This document shows positions 8,546-17,500 of a stretch of 33,207 nt of DNA, piece by piece; position 1 is the stretch's first letter, and each line of letters begins with the position of its first letter. Under the pieces are notes generated by a model. The model was not told the origin of the DNA. It was given only the letters and a program-made list of their open reading frames with translations, and did no database searches. The DNA is from Moorena bouillonii PNG (GTDB lineage Bacteria; Cyanobacteriota; Cyanobacteriia; Cyanobacteriales; Coleofasciculaceae): the NCBI RefSeq assembly GCF_001942495.1, contig NZ_MKZS01000001.1:3672042-3705248 (forward strand), read 5' to 3'. Both the position numbers and the translations under genes were made by a program.

Positions 8546-9664
8546 CTAATTACTCCTAGATGCTCTAAGTTGTCCACAAGCGGCATCTTTGTCAAGACCA
8601 CGGGAATGGCGTACACTGACAGCAATGTGTTGCTGCTTAAGAGCTTCAACAAAGCCTTGAATCCTGCGGTAATTAGGACGCTGGTAATCTACTTCACTAA
8701 TGGGATTGTAGGGAATCAAATTGACATGACTCTGAAACCCCCTCAGGTTCTTAGCCAACTCAACAGCATGTTTTTGAGAGTCATTAAGTCCACCCAAAAG
8801 GATATATTCAAACGTCACTCGGCGACTTGTTAAGTTTACATAGTCTCGACATTCATCTAATAGTGCTTTGAGAGGATAGTGCTTGGCACTAGGAATCAGT
8901 TGCTCCCGTAGCTGCTGATTTGAGGCATGTAGACTGACGGCAAGGGTGACTTGTAGTTGATGCTGAGCGAGTTGGCGGATACGACCGGGAATACCAACTG
9001 TTGAGATAGTAAGCGATCGCGCTCCAATCCCCAGGTCCTGATTAAGAGACTTGACTGCACCTACCACAGCTTCGGTATTCAGCAAGGGTTCTCCCATACC
9101 CATAAACACCACATTGCTGACTCGTTGTTGAAAATCTTCTCTTACTGTTAAAACCTGATCGACAATTTCATGGCGAGCCAGATTGCGAGTGAATCCGCCT
9201 TTACCAGTAGCACAGAAGTCACAAGCCATGGGACAACCGACCTGGGAAGACACACAAACGGTCAGACGCTTTGGTGTGGGAATACCCACAGTTTCAATAA
9301 TTTGACCATCTGATAACTGGAGCAGGTATTTTACCGTACCATCCTTTGCTTCTAAGCGGTAGTGTAACGTTGACCGACCAATGGGGACATCGGCGAGGGT
9401 GTTACGCCACTGTTTAGGAAAGACAGAAATTTGAGAAAGCGATCGCACTCCTTTTTGATAAATCCATCCGTGTAACTGACGTCCTCGATAAGCTGGTTGT
9501 CCCTGTTGTTGTATCCAGCTGGTTAACTCTACTATAGAAGCTCCTAACAATGGCGGAATTGAGTTTACCAGTGGTGAGACTGACTCCCTGACATTAGTCA
9601 TGGTTTGGACGTTTGAACCATTGCTACTGAGGTCTGGTTGAGGGATAGAAACATCTGGGCACAT
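8546..9664 (-). CDS. rlmN: 23S rRNA (adenine2503-C2)-methyltransferase, radical SAM
   Basis: RlmN methylates C2 of A2503 in 23S rRNA and A37 of some tRNAs. This 372-aa protein has the radical-SAM cluster motif CxxxCxxC (C144, C148, C151 in [13 protein letters not shown]), the [11 protein letters not shown] element that contacts SAM, and the conserved methyl-transfer cysteine near the end (C363 in DAACGQL). The family core begins around [14 protein letters not shown] (residue 38), so the first 30 or so residues may be a lineage extension or the start may be internal. It is a housekeeping gene facing away from the tail locus and shares no operon with it. Confidence 0.95.
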   Translation of the reverse strand: MCPDVSIPQPDLSSNGSNVQTMTNVRESVSPLVNSIPPLLGASIVELTSWIQQQGQPAYRGRQLHGWIYQKGVRSLSQISVFPKQWRNTLADVPIGRSTLHYRLEAKDGTVKYLLQLSDGQIIETVGIPTPKRLTVCVSSQVGCPMACDFCATGKGGFTRNLARHEIVDQVLTVREDFQQRVSNVVFMGMGEPLLNTEAVVGAVKSLNQDLGIGARSLTISTVGIPGRIRQLAQHQLQVTLAVSLHASNQQLREQLIPSAKHYPLKALLDECRDYVNLTSRRVTFEYILLGGLNDSQKHAVELAKNLRGFQSHVNLIPYNPISEVDYQRPNYRRIQGFVEALKQQHIAVSVRHSRGLDKDAACGQLRASRSN

Positions 9665-10112
9665 AAGGGCTTTAGGGGAAATAGGATATCAGGATCTGAT
9701 CAGAGCAAATAATTCTATAGCGTTTCTAGGATTTATGAGGTACGCTTTTAAACCTAAAAGTCCCCCTTGATAAGGGGGACCAACGGGGGATCCCTTTGTA
9801 CCTCATGGCATAGAGAATTGCTATAACAGGAATTATCGTTAAGTTAAACTACCATGGCGATCGCTACTTCTTATTTAGACAGCGATCCTCCTGTTAAATC
9901 CTCAGTACATAATTTTAGTCATTTGTCTAAAAAAATTAGATGGTTTTGCCCTGGACAAACCTCCTAATTATAGGCTATTTCAGACCCGGTACAAAGTTTA
10001 ACTAATTTTTCAGGGCAATTATCTTCTGGAATCCGATGGTAGTGATGCACTAGTAAAATTTTAAAGTGCGCAGGATAATTAGTATGATCGTTGAATTCCT
10101 GTGGAGGTTTTC
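9665..10112. other. Spacer upstream of the tail locus
   Basis: The divergent rlmN and tail-sheath promoters must lie in this spacer. A 72-bp nested palindrome occupies 9735-9806 (listed separately). A HIP1-like GGCGATCGC lies near 9856. TATGAT at 10083-10088 could be a -10 box for the sheath gene, but no good -35 is present at the right distance, so I do not call a promoter. No small gene was seen. Confidence 0.4.
9735..9806. repeat. MITE-like nested palindrome, ATGAGGTAC family
   Basis: The element is bounded by perfect 9-bp inverted repeats (ATGAGGTAC at 9735, GTACCTCAT at 9798) and has an inner hairpin (TCCCCCTT/AAGGGGGA, 9761-9779). Related copies occur at about 20933-21003 and, in reverse orientation, at 21505-21574. 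A degenerate relative begins near 25711. There is no ORF, so if mobile it would need a transposase supplied in trans. Confidence 0.65.
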
Positions 10113-11492
10113 ATGACTCAGACGATGGTTTTACCAGGCACTTACATTGAGGTGCGTGATCAGGGGTTAATTAGTCCTGGCGGGGTAGTTACAGGGAACA
10201 TTGGAATTGTTGGCACAGCGGAAAAAGGACTTGTAGACCAGGTGCAATTGCTCGGTAGCTTGTCTGAAGCTAAGGAAATTTTTGGGAAAAGTGACGAGTG
10301 GCAAGATGGGACTAAAAATGAACTTACATTAATTCGTGCTCTAGAGCTGATTTATCAAAATGGAGGGCAAACAGTTTATGCCGTGCGGACAGCTGCAAAG
10401 TCAAGCTGCTCTAAGGCAAAATATGAATTGAAATCGGATTCGGAGACATTGCTGACGCTGCAAGCTAAAACTCCTGGTAATTGGGGCAATGAGATCAAGA
10501 TTACAGTTACAGTTAACACAGAAATAACAGTCAAACTCTTCCAGGACAGAATTGAGGAAACATACTCAGTAAAAACAATTGAGGAACTCAAGACTGAGGT
10601 TAATCAAAAATCAGCTTTGGTGGAGGCTGAGGAGACTATAAAACCGGGAAAACCAAACCCCGTAAATGATGCCAACTTCAGTGGAGGCAACAATGGTGCT
10701 GATGCCGCCAGTGACGATTACACAAGAAGTTTAGCTCTCCTAGAGAATGAAATCGTTAACATTGTGTTACTAGCTGGGCAAGATGTTACCAAAACAGGGA
10801 TGTTAACCGCTCTAGAGGGACACCTGAAGACAACAGCAGGAATCAAGCGAGAGCGGATTGGCATCATTGGTAGTGGCTTTACCAACGGTAAAGATAGCTT
10901 AGAAACTATTACTGGTCACACCGTCAACAATGACCGCATCATTTTTACAGCACCGGGAATTTTGGTTTCATCTCAAGGAAAGCAAAACAAGCTACCCGGT
11001 AGTTACCTAGCTGCTGCTGTGGCTGGGATGCTTTCTTCGTTGCCTGTACAAACCAGTCCCACTAACAAAACCCTAACAATTGAAGGTCTAACTACGGAAT
11101 TTAACAGTGCAAAACTGGAAAAACTGGTCACAAACCGTGTTTTAACAGTAGAAAAACGGGCTGGATTTCGCATCGTTAAGGGAATAACCACTGATGATGG
11201 AGCCTGGAAGCAAATCACTACCAGACGGATTGTAGACTATGCAATCTACGGAGTTCGTAGCAGTTGCAATCCCTATATCGGCAAGTTGAATAATGAACGA
11301 GTGCGGGGAGCTATGAAAGCTACCCTGAATGCTTTCTTGACGCGCATGGTAGATAATGAAGCCTTGGTAAGTTATCAACTTGATGTATCAGCAACCCGCG
11401 CTCAAGAAAAAGAAGGGAAGGTGATGGTTACCATGACTCTAATGCCAACCTTTAGCATCGACTTTATCCAGGTGACGATGTATCTCGAGTAA
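10113..11492 (+). CDS. Contractile tail sheath protein
   Basis: The sheath polymerises around the tube and contracts to drive it through a target envelope. The 459-aa product starts MTQTMVLPGTYIEVRDQ, the usual sheath opening, and ends with the conserved sheath C-terminal domain (about 330-459): TTRRIVDYAIYGVRSS, ERVRGAMKATLNAFL and a final beta strand (FSIDFIQVTMYLE) that would take part in the inter-subunit mesh. I chose ATG 10113 over the upstream GTG at 10101 because GTGGAGG (10101-10107) is the ribosome binding site. It is the first gene of a plus-strand tail operon. Only one sheath gene is present, as in Mu/P2 tails and unlike most eCIS loci, which have two or three. Confidence 0.93.
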   Translation: MTQTMVLPGTYIEVRDQGLISPGGVVTGNIGIVGTAEKGLVDQVQLLGSLSEAKEIFGKSDEWQDGTKNELTLIRALELIYQNGGQTVYAVRTAAKSSCSKAKYELKSDSETLLTLQAKTPGNWGNEIKITVTVNTEITVKLFQDRIEETYSVKTIEELKTEVNQKSALVEAEETIKPGKPNPVNDANFSGGNNGADAASDDYTRSLALLENEIVNIVLLAGQDVTKTGMLTALEGHLKTTAGIKRERIGIIGSGFTNGKDSLETITGHTVNNDRIIFTAPGILVSSQGKQNKLPGSYLAAAVAGMLSSLPVQTSPTNKTLTIEGLTTEFNSAKLEKLVTNRVLTVEKRAGFRIVKGITTDDGAWKQITTRRIVDYAIYGVRSSCNPYIGKLNNERVRGAMKATLNAFLTRMVDNEALVSYQLDVSATRAQEKEGKVMVTMTLMPTFSIDFIQVTMYLE

Positions 11493-11530
11493 AAAAAGAC
11501 AGTCACGCACCATCAGCTGCCCTCACAACG

Positions 11531-11546
11531 AAGGATGAAAATCCTT
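11531..11546 (+). other. Hairpin with GAAA tetraloop between sheath and tube genes
   Basis: AAGGAT-GAAA-ATCCTT forms a perfect 6-bp stem closed by a GNRA tetraloop, 30 bp before the tube start codon. No T-run follows, so it is not an intrinsic terminator. It could stabilise the downstream messenger end or mark a processing point between two genes that need different dosages. Confidence 0.4.
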
Positions 11547-11575
11547 AAATTTCGGAAATATTTAGGAGGACTAGT

Positions 11576-12082
11576 ATGCCCAATGTTAATGTCTTTCGCG
11601 GTTCTGATGCCTCGTTAGTTCTAGCTGTCGATGACAGTGAGTCAGTAGAAGGTAAACTTGCGGATAGTTTAATTGGTGAGTATGAATTTTCGAGTATAGT
11701 TGGGCGCTTACAGAACGTAACGGTCAAGGTAGAAAATGAGTTACGACCTTACCACGAAATTGGTAAGCGTTTCCCAACGGAGTTGCGTCCCGGAAATATC
11801 AATGTTTCTGGCTTCGTGCAACGAGCTCATGTTAATGGGGCTTTAATTAGGCTGCTGCTGGGTGATGGAGCAACAAGTCCTCCGCCAGTTGCCGCAATTC
11901 CTCAACCTTCCTTTAATATCGTTATTTCCCTGAAAAATCCAGCCTTTCCTGACCAAAGTAGTACCCTTACTGTGTTTGGTGTTAAGTTTGAAAGCTGGAG
12001 TTTTCAATTACCTGAAGATGATTTTGTGATGGAAGGAGTTAGCTTTAAAGCTTTACGCATTAGTGCAGAGGAAAAGAGTTAA
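11576..12082 (+). CDS. Contractile tail tube protein
   Basis: The tube protein forms stacked hexameric rings inside the sheath. This 168-aa product has the position, size and beta-rich pattern of the family: MPNVNVFRGSDASLVLAVDD at the start, KVENELRPYHEIGKRFPTEL in the middle and FGVKFESWSFQLPEDDFVMEGVSFKAL near the end. The start ATG at 11576 follows a strong AGGAGG (11564-11569). It lies 83 bp after the sheath stop and directly upstream of the tail assembly chaperone, as in Mu and P2. A single tube gene supports a phage-like tail architecture. Confidence 0.88.
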   Translation: MPNVNVFRGSDASLVLAVDDSESVEGKLADSLIGEYEFSSIVGRLQNVTVKVENELRPYHEIGKRFPTELRPGNINVSGFVQRAHVNGALIRLLLGDGATSPPPVAAIPQPSFNIVISLKNPAFPDQSSTLTVFGVKFESWSFQLPEDDFVMEGVSFKALRISAEEKS

Positions 12083-12116
12083 CCAATGACAAATAACTAA
12101 TGAATTCAATGCTCAA

Positions 12117-12446
12117 ATGGAACCAACACCAGAAGAACTCCTAGCTGGTTCTACCGTTATCTTTAATGTTGTAGTGCCTCCACATATCTTGCAACCTACT
12201 CAAAGCAATCAGCAGTCAGAGGCTGATGTGGTTGTGCAGCTACGTCCTTTGACTATTGGTACGTTTGGGCTAATTATGAAAGCCGGGAAAAATGATCCAG
12301 GGTTAATTCCCTTGTTGATGATCAAGGAATCACTGGTAAAGCCAGCGCTTTCCTTAGAACAAGTCAAAAAGATGCATCTGGGGTTGGTTAACTTTTTGAT
12401 CGCTCAAATTAGACAAATCAGTGGGTTGACGGAAAAAAAAACCTAA
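12117..12446 (+). CDS. Tail assembly chaperone, short form (gpG-like)
   Basis: The 109-aa zero-frame product lies between the tube gene and the tape-measure region, where contractile and flexible-tailed phages encode a chaperone that coats the tape measure during assembly. Visible features are a VVQLRPLTIGTFGLIMKAGKND segment and a helical C-terminal half ending TEKKT just after a run of nine A residues. The ATG at 12117 has no obvious ribosome binding site. Family recognition rests mainly on position, size and the frameshift signal at its 3' end, not on strong motifs. Confidence 0.7.
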   Translation: MEPTPEELLAGSTVIFNVVVPPHILQPTQSNQQSEADVVVQLRPLTIGTFGLIMKAGKNDPGLIPLLMIKESLVKPALSLEQVKKMHLGLVNFLIAQIRQISGLTEKKT

Positions 12447-12613
12447 ATGGCTTGAGTGCTTCCCCATTGGTAAAAGCCAGCTACCGTTTAGCCCGTGCAT
12501 TTGGCTGGACTCCCCAACAAGTGCAAACAATGACCATGGGGCAAGTCTCGATATACTTACAAATGTTAGATGAAGAAATTAGTCATGGCGATGCCTGGGG
12601 AAAGCTTTCCTAA
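12117..12613 (+). CDS. Tail assembly chaperone, -1 frameshift long form (gpGT-like)
   Basis: If ribosomes slip back one base at 12434-12440, reading continues from codon AAC at 12440 to the TAA at 12611-12613. That adds 57 residues for a 165-aa fusion. The extension reads as a real protein, with LVKASYRLARAFGWTPQQV and then QVSIYLQMLDEEISHG. This RLA..FGWTP..V..M..G.I..YL.ML pattern resembles the T part of tail chaperones. The extension has no start codon near its beginning in its own frame, so it is best explained as the product of frameshifting, as known for lambda G/GT and P2 E/E+E'. It overlaps the next ORF, which begins near 12570 in another frame. Confidence 0.75.
12434..12479 (+). promoter_or_regulatory. 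Programmed -1 frameshift signal: A-AAA-AAA slip site plus possible stem
   Basis: In the zero frame the codons are GAA AAA AAA ACC TAA, so the heptamer A-AAA-AAA (12434-12440) lets both tRNAs re-pair after a -1 slip. The zero-frame stop follows two codons later. Seven nucleotides beyond the heptamer is a possible 6-bp stem (TGGCTT at 12448-12453, AAGCCA at 12474-12479), a suitable spacing for a stimulatory hairpin, though the loop is 20 nt. Transcriptional slippage on the nine-A run is an alternative route to the same fusion. Confidence 0.7.
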
Positions 12614-13892
12614 TATCAATAACGCTCTCGTCGCTCTTGGGGAAGCCCTACGTAGTGAGTTTCAAGCCTTGATTGGTGAATACACCGCAGGGGGGTTAGC
12701 TGGGAATTATTTGACGAGTGAGGATTGCTCTGAAATCCGCTGTTTAGAGGAAGTTGTATCTCAGGTTGGACAGCTAGGTGAGGAATTCACAGCTTTGGAG
12801 ACCTGGCTGACTTCAGGGTTTATCCCAAAAGGTTTAGCAACTCCTAATCCAACTATGGAGGATAGTTGGTCAACACCAGTCCGTAGAGATCAAGTAAGCA
12901 AGGGGAATAATAGCGAAGTTTTTGTTACTTCAGGGGATGTATTGTCTAGGGTGGAATCAGGGGCTACAAGAAGGCAGAAGGCAGAGGGCACAGGGCAGAA
13001 GGTTCCCCCTGCACAGGAACTGGCGCATACAGATGGGGAGTTTAAGCCACCATTACCAATACTGCCTACAGAGACTCTTAACAGAAGGCAGAAGGCAGAG
13101 GGCAGAGGGCAGAAAGTGCCCACAACTACTCCTGCACAGGAGCTGACCCTAGATGAAGAACTCTTCCGTTCTTCCTCCTTTGCTCCCTCAACCCAACCTA
13201 TATCTAAAAAACCGACTCTGGGCAGGAATGAAGAAGTAGTCTTACCAAAGCATTCGAGTAATGTTCAGGGTTTGAAAGAACTGGCCGAATTATTACCTTC
13301 CCAGGAACAGCTAGATTTAGCAAACCCTAATCTGGTTAGTGCCTCTGATCCCACGTTGTACTCAAACCTAGTAGATCCGGAGGACTTGGAGGATAACGGA
13401 GATCAAGTACTATTTACCAACGCAACTCCCGATCAACTGATTGATGACTATGGGAGTGGTGAAGAAATTAGTGGTGCGAGTCCCGAAACCTTGCAGAGGT
13501 TTCCCTTGGGTGCGGATATTGATATTGCATCACCCCAGGCTCTTCAAACTTCCAGTGATCCATCAGCCATCAGCCATCAGCTATCAGCCATCAGCCATCA
13601 GCCATCAGCTATCAGCCATCAGCCATCAGCTATCAGCCATCAGCCATCAGCCATCAGCCATCAGCCATCAGCCATTACCCATTACCCATTACCTATTACC
13701 CATCAGCCATTACCTATTACCGATTACCCATTACCTATTACCCATTCTTCCGATCCCAGCAAGCTAGAAACAGAGGTTGAAACAGATATGATCAGCCGCA
13801 ACGGTACACCAGAAATGGACTTAGATGAGATTATGGACGCGATCGCTCGCAAAGTCAGTCGCGAATACCGTAGATTTTATGGGAGCAGCTAA
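12570..13892 (+). CDS. Repeat-riddled tail-locus protein of unknown function
   Basis: I do not recognise this 440-aa protein. The N-terminal 85 residues are non-repetitive and helical (FPNINNALVALGEALRSEFQ). Residues 130-390 are low-complexity, Pro/Ser/Gln-rich linker containing three blocks translated from 7-bp DNA arrays: two of GGCAGA(A/G) at 12973-13000 and 13087-13114, and one of 26 heptamers at 13561-13742 (AISHQPS, then HYPLPIT-like). The last 30 residues are again protein-like (MDLDEIMDAIARKVSREY). The start is uncertain: ATG 12570, 12585 and 12591 are all possible and lack a clear ribosome binding site. It overlaps the chaperone extension and ends 2 bp before the next gene. The position suggests a tail or baseplate accessory. 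Confidence 0.6.
   Translation: MKKLVMAMPGESFPNINNALVALGEALRSEFQALIGEYTAGGLAGNYLTSEDCSEIRCLEEVVSQVGQLGEEFTALETWLTSGFIPKGLATPNPTMEDSWSTPVRRDQVSKGNNSEVFVTSGDVLSRVESGATRRQKAEGTGQKVPPAQELAHTDGEFKPPLPILPTETLNRRQKAEGRGQKVPTTTPAQELTLDEELFRSSSFAPSTQPISKKPTLGRNEEVVLPKHSSNVQGLKELAELLPSQEQLDLANPNLVSASDPTLYSNLVDPEDLEDNGDQVLFTNATPDQLIDDYGSGEEISGASPETLQRFPLGADIDIASPQALQTSSDPSAISHQLSAISHQPSAISHQPSAISHQPSAISHQPSAITHYPLPITHQPLPITDYPLPITHSSDPSKLETEVETDMISRNGTPEMDLDEIMDAIARKVSREYRRFYGSS
13561..13742 (+). repeat. 26-unit heptamer array inside a coding region
   Basis: Exactly 26 uninterrupted 7-bp units run from 13561 to 13742. They are mostly (C/T)ATCAGC, changing to (C/T/G)ATTACC near the end. Because 7 and 3 share no factor, three units encode a heptapeptide, and the same peptide cycle appears in every forward frame without stops. 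The reverse orientation of either unit would contain stops (TGA in GGCTGAT, TAA in GGTAATG). The array is therefore inserted in the only orientation that stays open. Confidence 0.95.
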
Positions 13893-13894
13893 TC

Positions 13895-14479
13895 ATGGCT
13901 ATTGAGTTAGGAGGAATTAAGCTAAACCGGGTGCATCGGCTGGTCACCCTAGAGCAAGCGAATTTGATCTCCCATCGTGTTCCTGGTATGGCAGGAAACC
14001 TTGTGCAGGACTTGGGACGGGATTCAGTATTCTTAGGGATTAGTGGTATCTTTTACGGTTCTCAAGCAAGTAAGGACTTGGAGAAACTGCGACAAATTTA
14101 CAAACAGCGGAAACCTGTGGATTTTATTGCCGAAATTGTTGGCAGAAGCTACTTTGGCCAGGTTATTGTGGAACGATTTGAGGTGTTTCAATTAGCTAAG
14201 GAGCCAGAGCAGTTCAGCTATACTTTGACCATTGCTGAGTATACTGATCCTCCTAGTAGTCAAGGGTTTGCAGGTGTTGCTAAGGTAGACGATTCGATTC
14301 AGGTTAAGGCGAAGAATCTGATGGATGTTGCCACTCTTCCTGATGCTCTACAACTGGGTACTATTCCGGAAATTACTAACCCATTTGAACCGTTAAAAAG
14401 AGCTTTAGAACCCGTACAAGAAGCCACAAAAGATTTAGATAAAGTAACAGAAGGATTAAAAGCTATTTTTGGGATTTAA
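13895..14479 (+). CDS. Mu N / DNA-circularisation-like tail protein
   Basis: The first 125 residues match the pattern of the N-terminal domain called DNA_circ_N in Mu-like tails: VHRLVTLEQANLISHRVPGM, then NLVQDLGRDSVFLGISGIFY, LRQIYKQRKPVDFIAEIVG and FSYTLTIAEYTDPP. Despite the name, this family is a tail/baseplate component found beside the hub. The remaining 70 residues are a helical tail. It begins 2 bp after the preceding stop and is part of the operon. In Mu the N gene follows the tape measure, whereas here it precedes the probable tape measure. The domain call is by pattern memory and is moderately sure. Confidence 0.65.
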   Translation: MAIELGGIKLNRVHRLVTLEQANLISHRVPGMAGNLVQDLGRDSVFLGISGIFYGSQASKDLEKLRQIYKQRKPVDFIAEIVGRSYFGQVIVERFEVFQLAKEPEQFSYTLTIAEYTDPPSSQGFAGVAKVDDSIQVKAKNLMDVATLPDALQLGTIPEITNPFEPLKRALEPVQEATKDLDKVTEGLKAIFGI

Positions 14480-14542
14480 GTTGCCGTTTTTAGCTTTAAA
14501 CCAGCTTTTACACACAAGATTAAGTTAATCAGACTCAAGATT

Positions 14543-17500
14543 ATGGCACTCTCTATTGTCGAGCAATTCAAAGACATTAATCCTAAAGTAGCATTTGCTG
14601 ATGCTCAAAATCAATGTACTCAAGCGGAAAGTACTGTTGCTCAACTGGCTCAAAATGGTCTTCCTGATGTTGGTAATTATCAGCAGCAAATAGAAGAGCA
14701 GCTTCCTCAGGTCGATTTTACAAATGTAAAGAAGATAATTGCCCAGGTGCCTTTATCTGCTGGGGAACTGAAAGCAGAATTATCCGGAAAAATCGACCAA
14801 CTCACAGAACTTAACTTCGACAGCCTTACCGCAGCCATTCCCTTACCCAAGGCAGCTGATTTCGGAGATTTGAAGATTGCTGATGAAATTAAAGATACGA
14901 TTTCCTCTTTAACTCAAGACTTGATAGGTAGTTTCAGTATCGGAGAATTGCCTACAGGCACACCAACTATCTTTGGGGAATTTGAAGAATTTGTCACCAA
15001 GGCAGGGATGCTACCTGTTCGCACCTTGGATGTTTTATTCAAAGGACTAAAAAAATTACTCGATAAATTGTCAGATCCAGATGAATTACTGAAAAAATTT
15101 GAGTCACAAGCCCTCACCGAAATTTTTAAGGAACAGATTAACTCCTTAGCAGAACAACTTCCTTCCAAGGCTATTAGCCGCATTGAAAGTAATATTAAGC
15201 GGCGAATTGAATTAATAGCAGAATATAACAAACTGCTGGATTCCCTAAAAGACCCTACTTCCCTAAAAAAAGAGCAATTTAAAGAACTGATAAAAAGAAC
15301 TAGAGCGATTGCTAGAGAATTTGAGAGCATTGATGCTAGCACAAAGACAGCTCTGGCAAATTTACAAAACTTTGATATCACAAATTTACAAACTGCTTTA
15401 GAGGAATTAATTAGTACTACAGAAGGTGGTGCTACTACAGGAGGTTTAGTTCCTTTCTTTAATAAAATCAAGACTTATATTGAGACTCTGACAGCTAAAG
15501 TTAAAACTATTACCGATAAACTCAGGGAGTTTGCCCATAAAATACCAAAGGTTATTGAACAAGCAATTAGTCAGGTTGAGGAGATTGCTACTAAAGTCAC
15601 CAAAGCTATTACCGACAAAATTCAGCAGGGAGAAGAGCTGTTAAATAAAGTCAAAAGCTATCTTGAAGAAATTATTCAAAAGGTTAAAGAGTTTATTAAA
15701 AATACTTATGGTAAGTCCCAAGAATTAGTTAAACCATTTAAAAAAGTATGTAATGAAGCCTCCACAACTATTGTTGGTAAAGTTGATGAATTTTCTAAAA
15801 ACCTCGAACAGCAAACTGACCACATAAAAACGTCAATTGAAAGTGTTAATACTCAAATTAAAACCCAGCTCAACCGAGAGCAGTTAGACCATAAAATCAA
15901 TGAGCTGTTTGACAAAGTTAGTGCCATTTTGGACAGTCCTCAGATTACTAATGCCCTAAAACAAGCTGAAGAGGGTATGGGGACAATTACTGACAATCTC
16001 AAAGAAGTGTCCCTTAAACCAGCGTTTCAAGTGGTGGTAACCAAAAGCAATGACTTGGAGAAGGAGTTAAAAGCGGTTGATGTCTCTACCCTTAGTACCC
16101 CGGTTAAAACCGCACTAAAAGTGGGAACAGAGGTAATTAAAGCGGTGGATGTTCCGGGTGTCGTTAACCCTGAGTTGAAAGCTGCCTTTGATGAGATTTT
16201 AGCTCCCTTAGACAATATTGTGGCTTTAATCGAAGGGGAATTTAATAAAATTAACGACAAAATTGAATCTTTACAACCTGGTACTCTGGTGGTTGATTTT
16301 CTCGAGCCCTATCTTACTCCTGTGATCAATAAATTAAATGAGTACAAGCCTTCTATACTTCTTCAACCAGTTAAAGACTTTTATAATGATATCATTGAAA
16401 AACTAGAAGTGATTAATCCCAAGCAATTGTTGGATTTGTTAGAAGAATTATACGAAAAGTTGTTAGGGGTGATTGAGTCCTTATCTCCCAAAACGATAAC
16501 AGATTTCCTGAATCAGCAGCTGGCAACTGTCAAAACCCAGCTAGATAATTTACCTGTCGAGAAGCTTGTGGGCAAAGTGACGGATGGTTTGAGTCAAGTA
16601 GATAAGCTGATGGCGAATATCGGGTTGTCAGATGTCCTCAAGTCAGATTTTTGGAACACTTTGCAGGAGATATTGAGCTTCAGTTTTGCCGAAAAAATTC
16701 AAGAGGTTGAGAAAATCCGAGATGGGATCGTGACCAAGGTGAATGCAGTTGATGAGCAGGGTTTGACACAGCAATTGCAGGAACTCCAAAACGCGATCGC
16801 AACTTACACCCAGACTCCCGATGATCTAGCAACCGATGGCGTTGCCGGACAAGTGACAGCTTATCAGCAGGTGGTAGCAACTCTACCAGCACCACCAGCA
16901 GCCAGCTTGCCAACTCTACCAGCAGAAATTGCTGTAGATTATGAAGATTTGCGAAAACGCTTGGAAAACCTTTATCAAAACTTTACTGCAACTTCCCCCC
17001 AAGAGGTTCTCGAACAAGTCAATACTATCGTTACAGACACCACTAGACTCCAGGGGAATGAGAGCCAACGCGATCGCTTGCAAGAAAGTGCCAACCGCAC
17101 TTCTCCTCAGCAGGTAATGGCTAACTTCAAGCAAGTTATTCCCGATGAACTCAACCGACAGATTGTCAATCCTCTGCGGGAAATTCTCCAAGCTTTGGAC
17201 AAATTACTAGAGCAGCCTCGTACTGTTCTTGGTGACATTGGCAATGTGATCAAAATTATCGAGGATGCTCCGAAACGATTAGTGGAGATTCTCAGCCAGG
17301 TTGCTCAGACGCTAGGAGACCAAATTCGTCAGGCAATTAATGGGGTTAAGAATGCCATTGACAGTCTGACTAATGAGGTAGTAAAAGCAATCGAAGGGAC
17401 ATATACAACAACTTTGGAAACCTTAAAGTCTCTGAGGCCGAAGCTACTGCTGAATTCCTTTGATGAGAGTGACTTTAAAGATATTGATAGTTTAATCCAA

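Noticed and set aside
11531-11546. Intrinsic terminator between sheath and tube
   Set aside because: The 6-bp GAAA hairpin has no T-run after it, and the tube gene follows immediately with a strong ribosome binding site.
13441-13767. Second ORF over the AISHQPS array in another frame
   Set aside because: The heptamer array is open in every forward frame, so the ORF is a shadow of the repeat. It matters only as the alternative frame after a repeat-length change.
14914-15471. 185-aa minus-strand ORF inside the tape-measure gene
   Set aside because: It is the antisense shadow of a Lys/Glu-rich coiled-coil gene, with Ser/Leu/Phe-rich translation, no start signals and no family resemblance.
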